NCBI RefSeq assembly: GCF_030811555.1
Contig: NZ_JAUSQZ010000001.1
Span: 6,631,241 to 6,695,240 of the forward strand
DNA length: 64,000 nt
Source: Kineosporia succinea
GTDB taxonomy: Bacteria > Actinomycetota > Actinomycetes > Actinomycetales > Kineosporiaceae
Reading direction: 5' to 3'
Shown one piece after another: positions 35,695-44,162 of this stretch. Position 1 is the first letter of the stretch, and each line of letters starts with the position of its first letter. The notes beneath the pieces are model-generated. The model ran no database searches. It saw nothing but the letters and a program-made list of their open reading frames with translations, and was not told the DNA's origin. The position numbers were made by a program, and so were the translations under genes.

Positions 35695-35949
35695 CAACCC
35701 CTCCTTGACCACATGTTCCGCGCATCCTATTCGTCGCCGAAGCTCGTCCGGTACGTCTCGGCTCGGCGCTCTTACGGATCATCGATCGCGCCGCTCGTCC
35801 GGCCGCGCCGGCTGGCACCTCGACCACTTCTTTTCGCCCGCGCATCCGGCGTTCGTGGATCGTCGTGGGAGACAGCCGTTGGTCGTGCCCGAGCGACTGA
35901 ACCTGCCCCCGAACAGAGGGGATGAGCCTTTCAGCAGGTACCGGCCGGG
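35695..35949. other. Gap upstream of the TIR operon
   Basis: It contains the TIR ribosome site and presumably the operon promoter. No gene, strong dyad or repeat is evident. Confidence 0.4.
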
Positions 35950-36070
35950 TCACGGGGCCTTATCGACCGACACCTTGATGGCCATCAGGAGGTCCGGGGC
36001 TTTTTGGATCTCGTCGCACACCAGAAGGTCGTCCTGAGCGTCAGCGAAAGGCTGAAGGCATCCGGCTGGA
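35950..36070 (-). pseudogene. Fragment of a DUF4143/AAA_14-type ATPase
   Basis: About 33 codons ending in a stop read FADAQDDLLVCDEIQKAPDLLMAIKVSVDKAP in two overlapping pieces. This matches the Walker B and following helix of AAA_14/DUF4143 ATPases (DEIQ/DEVQRAPELLLAIKxxVD). Neither the P-loop nor the C-terminal domain is nearby, so it is a relic left by rearrangement between the two TIR loci. Confidence 0.6.
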
Positions 36071-36095
36071 CCCGTGGAGAGTAACAACGCGAAAC

Positions 36096-36761
36096 CTAGG
36101 TCCCGAGCAGGACATCGACGTCCCGGACCCCGGCCAGCTGCCCCAGCCCCCGCACGTACTCCAGCAGACCGGCCTGCATCTGCAGCAGCTCGTCCCGGCA
36201 CCGCTCGTTGTCCGGCCAGGCCGTCTCCGGCTCGCCGGGATGCGCCTGCTCCCACTCCAGGAGCCGCGGGTGCCACTTCGCCATGAACGGGCGTAACTGC
36301 TTGTTCAGCATGGCGATCGCCAGGTGCTCGACGGTCTGCGTGCAGTTGGTGTGCGGGCTCGGGCGCGCCTCCAGCAGGATCCCTCGGACCTCCTGAAACA
36401 GCGTGTAGAGCGAGTTCAGCGCCTCCCGCACCCGACCAGCCTCCGGGTCCAGCGGCTGTACCGAGACCCGGGTCGCAGCCTGCACGAACACTTTCCATGC
36501 CACGCCCTCGTTGGACGGTGTGACGGCAAAGGTGAGATCGCTGAACTGCGGGATCGACACCCGCAGTTCAGTCAGCCGGAACGTGAGCGTGTAGGTGTAG
36601 TAGACGAAGGCCGCCACTCCCCCGGCCACAGTGCCGCACAGCACGAACAGCGCAGCCCCCGACAGCTGACTGCCCGCGTAAACCACGAGCCCCAGTAACG
36701 CCCCGGCCGCCAGACCCACGACCAAGGCGAACCAACGGGTGTACAACCAGGGCCTACGCAT
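36096..36761 (-). CDS. Two-helix membrane protein of unknown function
   Basis: A 221-residue protein with two transmembrane helices near the N-terminus (WFALVVGLAAGALLGLVVYAG and AALFVLCGTVAGGVAAFVYYTY, about residues 10-55) and a soluble, mainly helical C-terminal domain (QPLDPEAGRVREALNSLYTLFQEVRGILL...MLNKQLRPFMAKWHPRLLEWEQ). I recognise no family. It is divergent from the TIR-WD40 gene, with starts about 115 bp apart. It could be a membrane anchor or sensor for either TIR system. The ATG at 36761 is my choice; starts up to 48 bp upstream in frame are possible. Confidence 0.6.
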   Translation of the reverse strand: MRRPWLYTRWFALVVGLAAGALLGLVVYAGSQLSGAALFVLCGTVAGGVAAFVYYTYTLTFRLTELRVSIPQFSDLTFAVTPSNEGVAWKVFVQAATRVSVQPLDPEAGRVREALNSLYTLFQEVRGILLEARPSPHTNCTQTVEHLAIAMLNKQLRPFMAKWHPRLLEWEQAHPGEPETAWPDNERCRDELLQMQAGLLEYVRGLGQLAGVRDVDVLLGT

Positions 36762-36877
36762 GCCCCATAGCCTGACAGATCGGTACTGGTACGGCACCCA
36801 GTGTCTCACCGAGGAGGCGCCCGAAAGGGAAGTGCGAAAACGTCTCGGGTTCGACCAGTAAAGGTCACACTTTGTGA

Positions 36878-39787
36878 GTGGCCAGTCACAGTCAGCTCGA
36901 CTTCTTCCCGGAGTACTCGGCCTTCATCTCTTACCACGTCGAGAGCGGCCGCACCCTAGCCGCGACACTGCAGACCCAGCTGGAGACGTTCGACTCGCGC
37001 TGGTATCAGGTTCGCCGCCGTCGGGTCTTCCGTGACGCGTCCAACCTGGCCGCGCACCCGGACCTGTGGGCGGGCATCGAGCGCGAGATGCTGTCGTGCG
37101 AGTGGCTGATCCTGCTGGCGTCCCCCGCGGCAGCGAAATCGCAATGGGTGCAGAAGGAAGTGTCCACCTGGCTGCGTCACCGCCCCGCCCACCGGGTGCT
37201 CATTGTTCTGGCCGAGGGCCGGATCGCCTGGGCACCCGAGGGGCCGAGCAGCGACGCCTTCCCGCCCGCCCTACTGCACGCCTTCAGCCGGGAACCGCGC
37301 TGGCTCGATCTCACCTGGACCCGCGGCGTCGAGACCCTGGAACCCCGAGATCCCCGGTTTGAGGACGTGGTGGCCGACCTGGTCTCCACGCTCAGTGGGC
37401 GTCCCAAGGACGAACTGATCGGTGCCGCGGTCCGCGGAGGCCGGACCCGGAGGCGCCTGCTCGCCTCGGTGATCGTGGTCCTGCTGACCCTGCTGGGCCT
37501 GAGCGGATGGCAGTGGCGCGCCGCGACCGCAGCCGGCAACAAGGCCCTGGCCCGCCAGTTGGCCACCCAGTCAGCCACTCTCGCCGAGAACGACCCGGAA
37601 CTGGCCGGTCTGCTGGCGGTGGCCGCCTACCGGGTCTCACCGGTCGAGCAGGCCCGCCGCACCGTGGGCACGACCGCGCTGCGGCCCCTGAAACGGGCGT
37701 GGCTGGGGCACACCAGCGCGCTCGACCAGATCTCCTTCAACGAGTCCGGCACCCGTGTGCTCACGACGGACGACCTCGACACGGCTCTGCTGCGGGACGC
37801 CGCCACCGGCCGCACCCTGCTCACCACCCCAGCCTTCGGCGCCTTCTTCGTTGCCGGCTCCGAGCAGGTCGTCACCGTAAGCAGGAACCAGCTGAACCTC
37901 TGGAGCAGTGACACCGGCCGGGTCGTTAAGACCTTCACCATCGATGCAAAGGAGCCCACCGCCGTCGCGGCCGACCGGTCCGGCCGGCTGGTCGCCGCCA
38001 GCCTCGGCCAGCAGGTACGGATCTGGGACACCCGCTCCGGCCGACTACTGCGCCAGATCAAGAGCATTGACGAAGGTTATTTCTTCGACCTGGCCTGGTC
38101 GCCGAACGGAAGCCGCCTGGCCACGGTGAACGGCGACGAGGTCAGGCTGTGGACCCCGGGGACGGGCCACCTGATTGCCGTCCTACAGCACCTTGATTCT
38201 GTCAGCGTCCTGGGAGTCTCCGCCGACGGAACCGAACTGCTTACCGGGGACACAGCCGGGCGCACCCGGCTGTGGGACGCCCACGACGGAAGCCCGATCA
38301 CGTCGCTCAGCCTTCATCAGGCGCGCGTCACCGCGATCGCCTTGAGCCCTGACGGGAACCTGGTGGCCAGCGGCAGCGAGGACGGCGAGGTGACGGTGCA
38401 GGACATCCGAGCCGGGCGCGGCCTGGTGCTCGAGGGGCGTCACACGGCCGGGGTCAGAACGATGATGTTCAGTCAGGACAGCAGTCGCCTCGCCACCGGC
38501 GGGGACGACGGCACAGCCCGGGTCTGGAACGTCGGGCTCCATGGCTCCGCCGGTCTTTTCGGGACCAACGGCGAGGAGCCGGTGACGGCATTGAGTTACG
38601 ATCCGGAAAGCAGCCGTCTGGTCACGGGAGGCGCGAGCGGCCGGATCCGGATCTGGGACGCCGCATCGAACCCCCCAGTGACTGAGTTGGCCGGCGATGT
38701 CCTCGCCGGTCACGACCAAGCCCTGTACAGCCCGGACGGTAACCGGGAGTACTTAGGAGGACCCGACGGCAGCGCAGCCGCCTGGGACTCCACCGGACAG
38801 CACGTGCTCTCCTTCTTGCCTAACGACGACGGGTCCGGCATTTCGTCGGCCGGCTCGATCGCCCTGAGCCCGGACGGAAGGCGGCTCGCCACTGCTTCCG
38901 TCAATACCGGCGTCGTCTATCTCTGGGACACCTCGACCGGGTTGCTCCTCGGCTCCTCCGAACCGGGCACCGGCGGAATCGGACCACCAATGTTCGGCCC
39001 CGACGGCAGGTCCCTGATCGCGCTCGGAACCGAGGGCGAAGTCGCGCTCCTCGCCCCTCAGACCGCCGCGCGTCAGCAGCACCTGGGCAAGAATCTCAGC
39101 AGTGCCGTCCTGAGCCCTGACGGCCGCCAGATCGTCACCGCAGACACCAACGGCACAGTCCAGCTGTGGGACATCGCCACCAAGGCGGCCAGCACCCTGG
39201 TTACCTCCCCGGCAGGCCCCATCGTCCTCGCCTACAACACCAGCGGGAACCGGTTGACCGTCGCTGGCCCGGACGGCCGCGTGAGCATCTGGGACCCGGA
39301 CAACCGTCAATCCCTCGGATCGGTTCGTGTGGGCACTGCCCCGGTGTCCCGGGCTCTGCTCAGCCCGGACGGCCGGCGCCTGGTCACATCGGGCGGCGGG
39401 AGCGGCGTACAGCTCTGGAATGCCGAGACCGGCACCGTACTGTCATATCTGACCCTGGCCTCCGCCAACACAATGACCTTCAGCCCGGACGGTAGCCAGC
39501 TGGCCACCTCGGGCAAGGCACTGGTGCAGATCTGGGACCCCGAGACCGGTCAGCAGATCGCTACCCTGGGCGAGTCGGACTCCGACGCAACGGCTCTGGA
39601 GTTCTCACCCGACGGACAGAAGCTGCTCGTCGTCGGCCTGGACACAGCCATCTATCGCTCAGCCCCATCTGGCGACTCAGCCGTGCAGCGAATCTGCGCC
39701 AGCGTCAACCGCGATCTCAGCGACTCCGAACGCCGCACCTACCTCCCCGACGACCGCAAGCTCACAGTCTGCCCGAAGCCGGCCTGA
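36878..39787 (+). CDS. TIR-transmembrane-WD40 protein
   Basis: A 969-residue protein. A TIR domain at residues 10-170 begins YSAFISYHVESGRTLAATLQTQL, with the catalytic Glu position in SQWVQKEVSTWL (E94). One transmembrane helix spans about 194-213 (LLASVIVVLLTLLGLSGWQW). The ARQLATQSATLAENDPELAGLLAVAAYRV segment typical of these membrane-tethered sensors comes next. At least twelve WD40 blades run to the C-terminus (for example VRIWDTRSGRLL, VQLWDIATKA, VSIWDPDNRQ, VQIWDPETGQ). The TIR lies inside the cell and the propeller outside or in the periphery, if the helix is a simple anchor. It starts GTG and is followed 26 bp later by the MoxR gene, so it likely belongs to the 37-47 kb unit. Confidence 0.88.
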   Translation: MASHSQLDFFPEYSAFISYHVESGRTLAATLQTQLETFDSRWYQVRRRRVFRDASNLAAHPDLWAGIEREMLSCEWLILLASPAAAKSQWVQKEVSTWLRHRPAHRVLIVLAEGRIAWAPEGPSSDAFPPALLHAFSREPRWLDLTWTRGVETLEPRDPRFEDVVADLVSTLSGRPKDELIGAAVRGGRTRRRLLASVIVVLLTLLGLSGWQWRAATAAGNKALARQLATQSATLAENDPELAGLLAVAAYRVSPVEQARRTVGTTALRPLKRAWLGHTSALDQISFNESGTRVLTTDDLDTALLRDAATGRTLLTTPAFGAFFVAGSEQVVTVSRNQLNLWSSDTGRVVKTFTIDAKEPTAVAADRSGRLVAASLGQQVRIWDTRSGRLLRQIKSIDEGYFFDLAWSPNGSRLATVNGDEVRLWTPGTGHLIAVLQHLDSVSVLGVSADGTELLTGDTAGRTRLWDAHDGSPITSLSLHQARVTAIALSPDGNLVASGSEDGEVTVQDIRAGRGLVLEGRHTAGVRTMMFSQDSSRLATGGDDGTARVWNVGLHGSAGLFGTNGEEPVTALSYDPESSRLVTGGASGRIRIWDAASNPPVTELAGDVLAGHDQALYSPDGNREYLGGPDGSAAAWDSTGQHVLSFLPNDDGSGISSAGSIALSPDGRRLATASVNTGVVYLWDTSTGLLLGSSEPGTGGIGPPMFGPDGRSLIALGTEGEVALLAPQTAARQQHLGKNLSSAVLSPDGRQIVTADTNGTVQLWDIATKAASTLVTSPAGPIVLAYNTSGNRLTVAGPDGRVSIWDPDNRQSLGSVRVGTAPVSRALLSPDGRRLVTSGGGSGVQLWNAETGTVLSYLTLASANTMTFSPDGSQLATSGKALVQIWDPETGQQIATLGESDSDATALEFSPDGQKLLVVGLDTAIYRSAPSGDSAVQRICASVNRDLSDSERRTYLPDDRKLTVCPKPA

Positions 39788-39813
39788 CCGAAACACCGAG
39801 GAGGTAGAACCCG

Positions 39814-40779
39814 ATGAGCCTGGATGCCGAGGAGTTCCAGACCCGTTTCGAAACTCTGGCCGCAAACGTCGACACGTACGTGCGAGGCAAGCCCGACACC
39901 GTCCGCACCGCTCTGGTCTGTCTGCTGGCCGAGGGCCACCTGCTCATCGAGGACTATCCGGGCCTGGCGAAAACTTCGCTCGCCCGGGCCATCGCACAGT
40001 CGGTCGAGGCAGGCTTCCAGCGCATCCAGTTCACCCCCGACCTCCTCCCCGCCGACGTGACGGGCACTCAGGTCTACCGCCCCGGCCAGACCGAACCGCA
40101 ATTCCGCCAGGGCCCCGTCTTCACCAACATCCTGCTCGGCGACGAGATCAACCGCGCCTCACCCAAAACCCAGTCCGCCCTCCTGGAAGTCATGGCTGAA
40201 CGCCAGGTCACGACAGACGGCATGACCCGCCCCGTCCCGCGTCCGTTCCTGTGCATCGCCACTCAGAACCCGGTCGAGCACCAGGGCACCTACCCGTTAC
40301 CCGAAGCCCAGCTCGACCGCTTCGCCATGCGCATCAGCATCGGCTACCCCGAACCCGCCGACGAGGTCGAGGTCGTCGAACAGGGGCTCGCCCGGCGTAC
40401 ACCCGAGCAACTCCCCCACGTCCTCACCCTCGCCCAGCTGACGGAGATGATCGAGACCGTCCCCGACGTCCACGTTGCCCCGGCCCTGCAGCAGTACATC
40501 GTCGCCATCACCCGGGCCACCCGCACCGCCACCGGCGTCCGGCTCGGCGTCAGCCCTCGCGGCAGCGTCACCCTGGCCCTCTGCGCACAGGCCCGGGCCG
40601 CATCCCGAGGACGCCGCCTCACCGACCCGGACGATGTGAAGGCCGTCGCAATACCGGTTCTCGCGCACCGGATGATCATGGCCTCCTCCGCCCTCGCCGA
40701 CCGGGCCCGTCCCGAAGACGTCATCGCGAAGATCCTCACCGACATCCCGATTCCACCTCCACGTAACGGCTGGACCTGA
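39814..40779 (+). CDS. MoxR-family AAA+ ATPase (second copy)
   Basis: A 321-residue MoxR ATPase. Walker A is EDYPGLAKTSLARAIA (about 46-61, the GLAKT variant common in this group), Walker B FTNILLGDEINRASPKTQSALLEVMAERQV (about 104-133), sensor 1 FLCIATQNPVEHQGTYPLPEAQLDRF (about 146-171), and a lid domain follows. Such chaperones act with DUF58 and vWA partners to load or remodel proteins. A GAGGAGG ribosome site precedes the ATG. It belongs to the MoxR-DUF58-transglutaminase core common in actinobacteria; it is not closely similar to the MoxR of the VMAP operon. Confidence 0.93.
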   Translation: MSLDAEEFQTRFETLAANVDTYVRGKPDTVRTALVCLLAEGHLLIEDYPGLAKTSLARAIAQSVEAGFQRIQFTPDLLPADVTGTQVYRPGQTEPQFRQGPVFTNILLGDEINRASPKTQSALLEVMAERQVTTDGMTRPVPRPFLCIATQNPVEHQGTYPLPEAQLDRFAMRISIGYPEPADEVEVVEQGLARRTPEQLPHVLTLAQLTEMIETVPDVHVAPALQQYIVAITRATRTATGVRLGVSPRGSVTLALCAQARAASRGRRLTDPDDVKAVAIPVLAHRMIMASSALADRARPEDVIAKILTDIPIPPPRNGWT

Positions 40780-40785
40780 GTCCCC

Positions 40786-41925
40786 ATGACGCGATCCGGC
40801 TACGCGGTGCTGACCACCTCGGCGATCCTGACCGCTCTCGGCCTGACCCTCGGCTACCCCGAGCTGACCCTGGCCGGGCTCGCGGGCGCGGGCACTCTCG
40901 CCACGGCCCTGATCTGGATGCTCGCCCGCCCCGGCCTCAGCGCCGAACGGGTTCTCGAACCTGAACGGGTCTTCGAGGGCGAAACGGTGGTCTCGCGGCT
41001 CACCATCCGTAATCAAAAGCCATTACGGACGCCTCCACTCACCGGCCGTCAGGAGCTCGTCGGACAGCTGGTGCCCATCACTGTTCCAGCGCTCCCGCCG
41101 TACGGAAGTGTGGTGGAGACCCGGACCTTGCATCCCGTCCGCCGCGGCGTCTACCCGATTCCCCCAGTCCGACTGGGGCATTCGGACCCGTTCCGGCTCA
41201 TCGCCTCGACCGGACTCACCGGCACACCGGTCACCCTGCGGGTCTACCCCGTGCCCTACCCCGTCGCCCCGCTGCCGAATCCCCACCTTCAAGACGCGGA
41301 CGGTCTCACCTCCGACCCCGTGCTCGGCGGGGTCACCTTCCACAGCCTGCGCGACTACCACGAGGGCGACGACTGGCGCCTCGTGCACTGGGCCTCCAGC
41401 GCCCGCGCCGGCCGCCTCATCGTGCGCCACAACGTCCTCGCCGACGAGGTCCACCACTGCATCGTCCTCGACACCAGCAGCGCCGCCTATCCCGACCCAC
41501 AAGCCTTCGACGACGCCGTCCGGCTGGCCGCCTCCTGGTGCCTGGCCGGATTCGAGGCCGGGGCCAACGTTCTCGTGAAAACCACCGCCGGGGACGAAGC
41601 CACTACCGTCCCTCACGGGCGGCCTCCCAGCCGCCCGACCGCCGTCCTCGACCTCTTGGCCTCCGTCGCCCCGCACCATCAATCGCCAGGCATCGAGAGC
41701 GTCAACGCGATCCTGTCCGCCCACCGGGGCCGGGCACTCGGGGTGATCACCGGCCACACGGCCGCCGACAAGCTCGCCGCTCTCGCATCCCCCGCCCGGC
41801 CCGTCAGCGTCGTGCAGATTGGCGTCACCGACGGGCCCGGACCGGTACTCCCGGGGATGAGACTGGTCCGGGCCCTCGACGGCGAACGGGCCGTCGTCCG
41901 CTGGAACCGGCTGGTCCCAGCATGA
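40786..41925 (+). CDS. DUF58-domain membrane protein
   Basis: A 379-residue protein with two N-terminal transmembrane helices (GYAVLTTSAILTALGLTLGY and LAGLAGAGTLATALIWML). A beta-sandwich and the DUF58 signature, DSLRDYHEGDDWRLVHWASSARAGRLIVRHN-type (here SLRDYHEGDDWRLVHWAS, about residues 187-204), precede a vWA-like C-terminal domain (HHCIVLDTSSAAYP, about 225-238). It is the usual partner of MoxR ATPases. It starts 6 bp after the MoxR stop and overlaps the transglutaminase-like gene by ATGA. Confidence 0.92.
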   Translation: MTRSGYAVLTTSAILTALGLTLGYPELTLAGLAGAGTLATALIWMLARPGLSAERVLEPERVFEGETVVSRLTIRNQKPLRTPPLTGRQELVGQLVPITVPALPPYGSVVETRTLHPVRRGVYPIPPVRLGHSDPFRLIASTGLTGTPVTLRVYPVPYPVAPLPNPHLQDADGLTSDPVLGGVTFHSLRDYHEGDDWRLVHWASSARAGRLIVRHNVLADEVHHCIVLDTSSAAYPDPQAFDDAVRLAASWCLAGFEAGANVLVKTTAGDEATTVPHGRPPSRPTAVLDLLASVAPHHQSPGIESVNAILSAHRGRALGVITGHTAADKLAALASPARPVSVVQIGVTDGPGPVLPGMRLVRALDGERAVVRWNRLVPA

Positions 41926-44162
41926 ACCGCGCCATCGAGACCCTGCTGGGCACCACCCTCATCCTGAGCACGACGCTGCTCTACCAGGTCTACTTCGCCG
42001 ACCCCTGGTTCCTCGTGGTGCTGTCCATTGCCGCGCTGAGCGCCACCGCACTTGGCACCGCCCTGGCCCTACTGCAACGCCCTCTGGTGACCACCGCAGC
42101 GTCCCTCATCGGTTTCGTGGTCCTCACGATCGCCACGTTGCTGGCCGGCACCACGGCCTCCGGATTCCCCACCACCCGCACGTTCCGGATCCTCACGCAC
42201 CAGGTCGCCGAGGCCTGGGGAAACTCGCTGAGCGTCACCCTTCCTGCCGATGCGAGGCCGGAAGTGCTCATGCTGCCCCTCGCCGCCACCTGGTTCTCCG
42301 CGCTGGGCCTCACCCTGCTGTGCCACTGCTCCAGAGTTCCCCTCCTACCTCTGATTCCAGCCCTAGCCGCCTACCTGCTGGCCCTCCTGGTCACCGCGGC
42401 AACCCACACCTCGCAACTACGGGTCGCCTGTCTCTTCATCGTCGCGGCCGCCCTGCTCGGCCTCACCAGAGCCAGAACGTCCGATCGCCCCGCAGATCTC
42501 CCCCGCACGGGTACCTTCCGGATCGGCCCGGACGCACATCAGGTCTCAGGCCCCACGGTCTCGATCTGGGCCAGGGGTACATCGGCCGTGGCCGGCGCGC
42601 TGCTGCTCAGTGTGCCGATCGTCATGGCGCTCGGCCTCACTCTTGTTCTTCCCCGGACGGCACCCCGCTTCGATCCCCGCCCAATCGACCCGCCCCCCGT
42701 ACACATCGACCAGACCGTCTCTCCGCTGGCCACGCTCAAGCGCTCGCTCACCACTTCGCCACCCCGCGCCCTGTTCAGCCTGAGGATCAGCGACCCGGCC
42801 GTTGACCGGGTGCGCATCGCAGCACTCACCGACTACGACGGCTCGACCTGGACCACCGCCGGAAAGTTCCTCAAGGCGGGCACTCGCCTGCGGGCCGCCG
42901 AAACGGCACTCCAAGGCACACCCGTCACCATCTCCGTGCAGATCACAGATCTCCCCGGTCCCTTCCTACCTACAATCGGTGCCCCTTCCGGCGTACAGAT
43001 CATCGAATCCACCCATTCCGAGTTTGGTTACGACGCCTCGACCGGAACTCTCGCCGACAGCGGCCCGATGCTCCGCGACGTCATCTACCGCACTACCGGC
43101 CTGGTGCCACCTAGGGCGAAAACCCTCAAGAACGTCCCCGCCGTCCGCGTCGCCGACCCTCTGCCTCAACAACCACCACAACAATTGAAGGACGCCGTGG
43201 TCACCTCGAGCGGCTCCGACTACGACCGGTTGTCCCGGCTCGAAACACTGGTGCGATCGACGCCCTACAGCCTCGACGCGTCGCCCGGCCACTCCTACGG
43301 AACCCTGACCCGCCTCGTGAAGGACAAGAAGGCGGGCTACGCGGAACAACACGCGGCCGCCTTCGCGGTCCTGGCCCGTGCCGAGGGCTTCGCCACCCGG
43401 GTGGCCGTCGGGTACCGCCTCCACGATCCGGTCAAGGGTGTCTACGTCGTCGGTACCGATGACGTACACGCCTGGCCCGAGGTACTTTTCCCGGACGCCG
43501 GCTGGGTGATGTTCGAGCCGACCGACCCACGCAAGCACGCCCAGAAGGACCACGACAGCAGCCCGCGGGTGGACCGTGCCGATCCTCCGCCACCCGTCCC
43601 CGTCTCCGTGCCCCAGGGAAATCCGGCCTCCGGTGAGCAGAACGACGAACCGGCCCGCAGCGACTCCGGCGGCCTGCTGCGCGCGACGCTGCTGGGCTGG
43701 ATCATCGTGCTGGTCACCATGGCCGTGGGCCTCCTGACCGTGGTGGTGGCCAAAGCCCTGCGCAGACAAGGACGACGCAACGCCCGCACGAACTCGGCCC
43801 GGGTCAACGGAGCATGGCTGGAAATGCTCGACCGTCTCACCGAACGCGGTACCCGGCCGCCTCTGTCGGCCACTCCGTTGGAGGTGGCCGCGACACTGGC
43901 CGACCGCGCCCCCGAGGCCGCGTTGATCCTGAGGGATCTGGCCCCGAGGATCTCCGAAGCGCGCTACGGCCCCGAGGACGTGCTGCCCGCCGATGCGGAC
44001 CGTGCCTGGCGGCTGGAGCGACGCTTCGCCCAGTTCCTCGACCGAGGTCGCCTACGCCCGCTCCAGCGGATCCGGGCGGCGATCGATCCGCGGCCGCTGA
44101 GCAAACCACCGCAGGACCGCGCATTGCGTCGGGAGTTCAGCAGCTCAAGGAGGCAACCATGA
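41922..44162 (+). CDS. TgpA-like transglutaminase-fold membrane protein, catalytic Cys absent
   Basis: A 746-residue protein of the DUF3488/TgpA type. Six or seven transmembrane helices occupy about 1-215, an extracytoplasmic transglutaminase-like domain lies at about 420-545, another helix follows (about 580-605), and a DUF4129-like cytosolic tail ends it. The core reads KAGYAEQHAAAFAVLARAEG: the residue at the nucleophile position is Ala (about 474) instead of Cys. The His (DVHAWPEV, about 516) and the acidic position in MFEPTDP remain. It is therefore probably not an active protease or transglutaminase and may only bind. The same change may be common in this actinomycete branch. It overlaps both neighbours by ATGA. 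Confidence 0.88.
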   Translation: MNRAIETLLGTTLILSTTLLYQVYFADPWFLVVLSIAALSATALGTALALLQRPLVTTAASLIGFVVLTIATLLAGTTASGFPTTRTFRILTHQVAEAWGNSLSVTLPADARPEVLMLPLAATWFSALGLTLLCHCSRVPLLPLIPALAAYLLALLVTAATHTSQLRVACLFIVAAALLGLTRARTSDRPADLPRTGTFRIGPDAHQVSGPTVSIWARGTSAVAGALLLSVPIVMALGLTLVLPRTAPRFDPRPIDPPPVHIDQTVSPLATLKRSLTTSPPRALFSLRISDPAVDRVRIAALTDYDGSTWTTAGKFLKAGTRLRAAETALQGTPVTISVQITDLPGPFLPTIGAPSGVQIIESTHSEFGYDASTGTLADSGPMLRDVIYRTTGLVPPRAKTLKNVPAVRVADPLPQQPPQQLKDAVVTSSGSDYDRLSRLETLVRSTPYSLDASPGHSYGTLTRLVKDKKAGYAEQHAAAFAVLARAEGFATRVAVGYRLHDPVKGVYVVGTDDVHAWPEVLFPDAGWVMFEPTDPRKHAQKDHDSSPRVDRADPPPPVPVSVPQGNPASGEQNDEPARSDSGGLLRATLLGWIIVLVTMAVGLLTVVVAKALRRQGRRNARTNSARVNGAWLEMLDRLTERGTRPPLSATPLEVAATLADRAPEAALILRDLAPRISEARYGPEDVLPADADRAWRLERRFAQFLDRGRLRPLQRIRAAIDPRPLSKPPQDRALRREFSSSRRQP

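Noticed and set aside
43814-44158. Extended N-terminus for the PKD/beta-helix protein
   Set aside because: It overlaps the end of the transglutaminase-like gene in another frame and has Arg/Pro-rich shadow composition; the ATG at 44159 begins a proper anchor helix.
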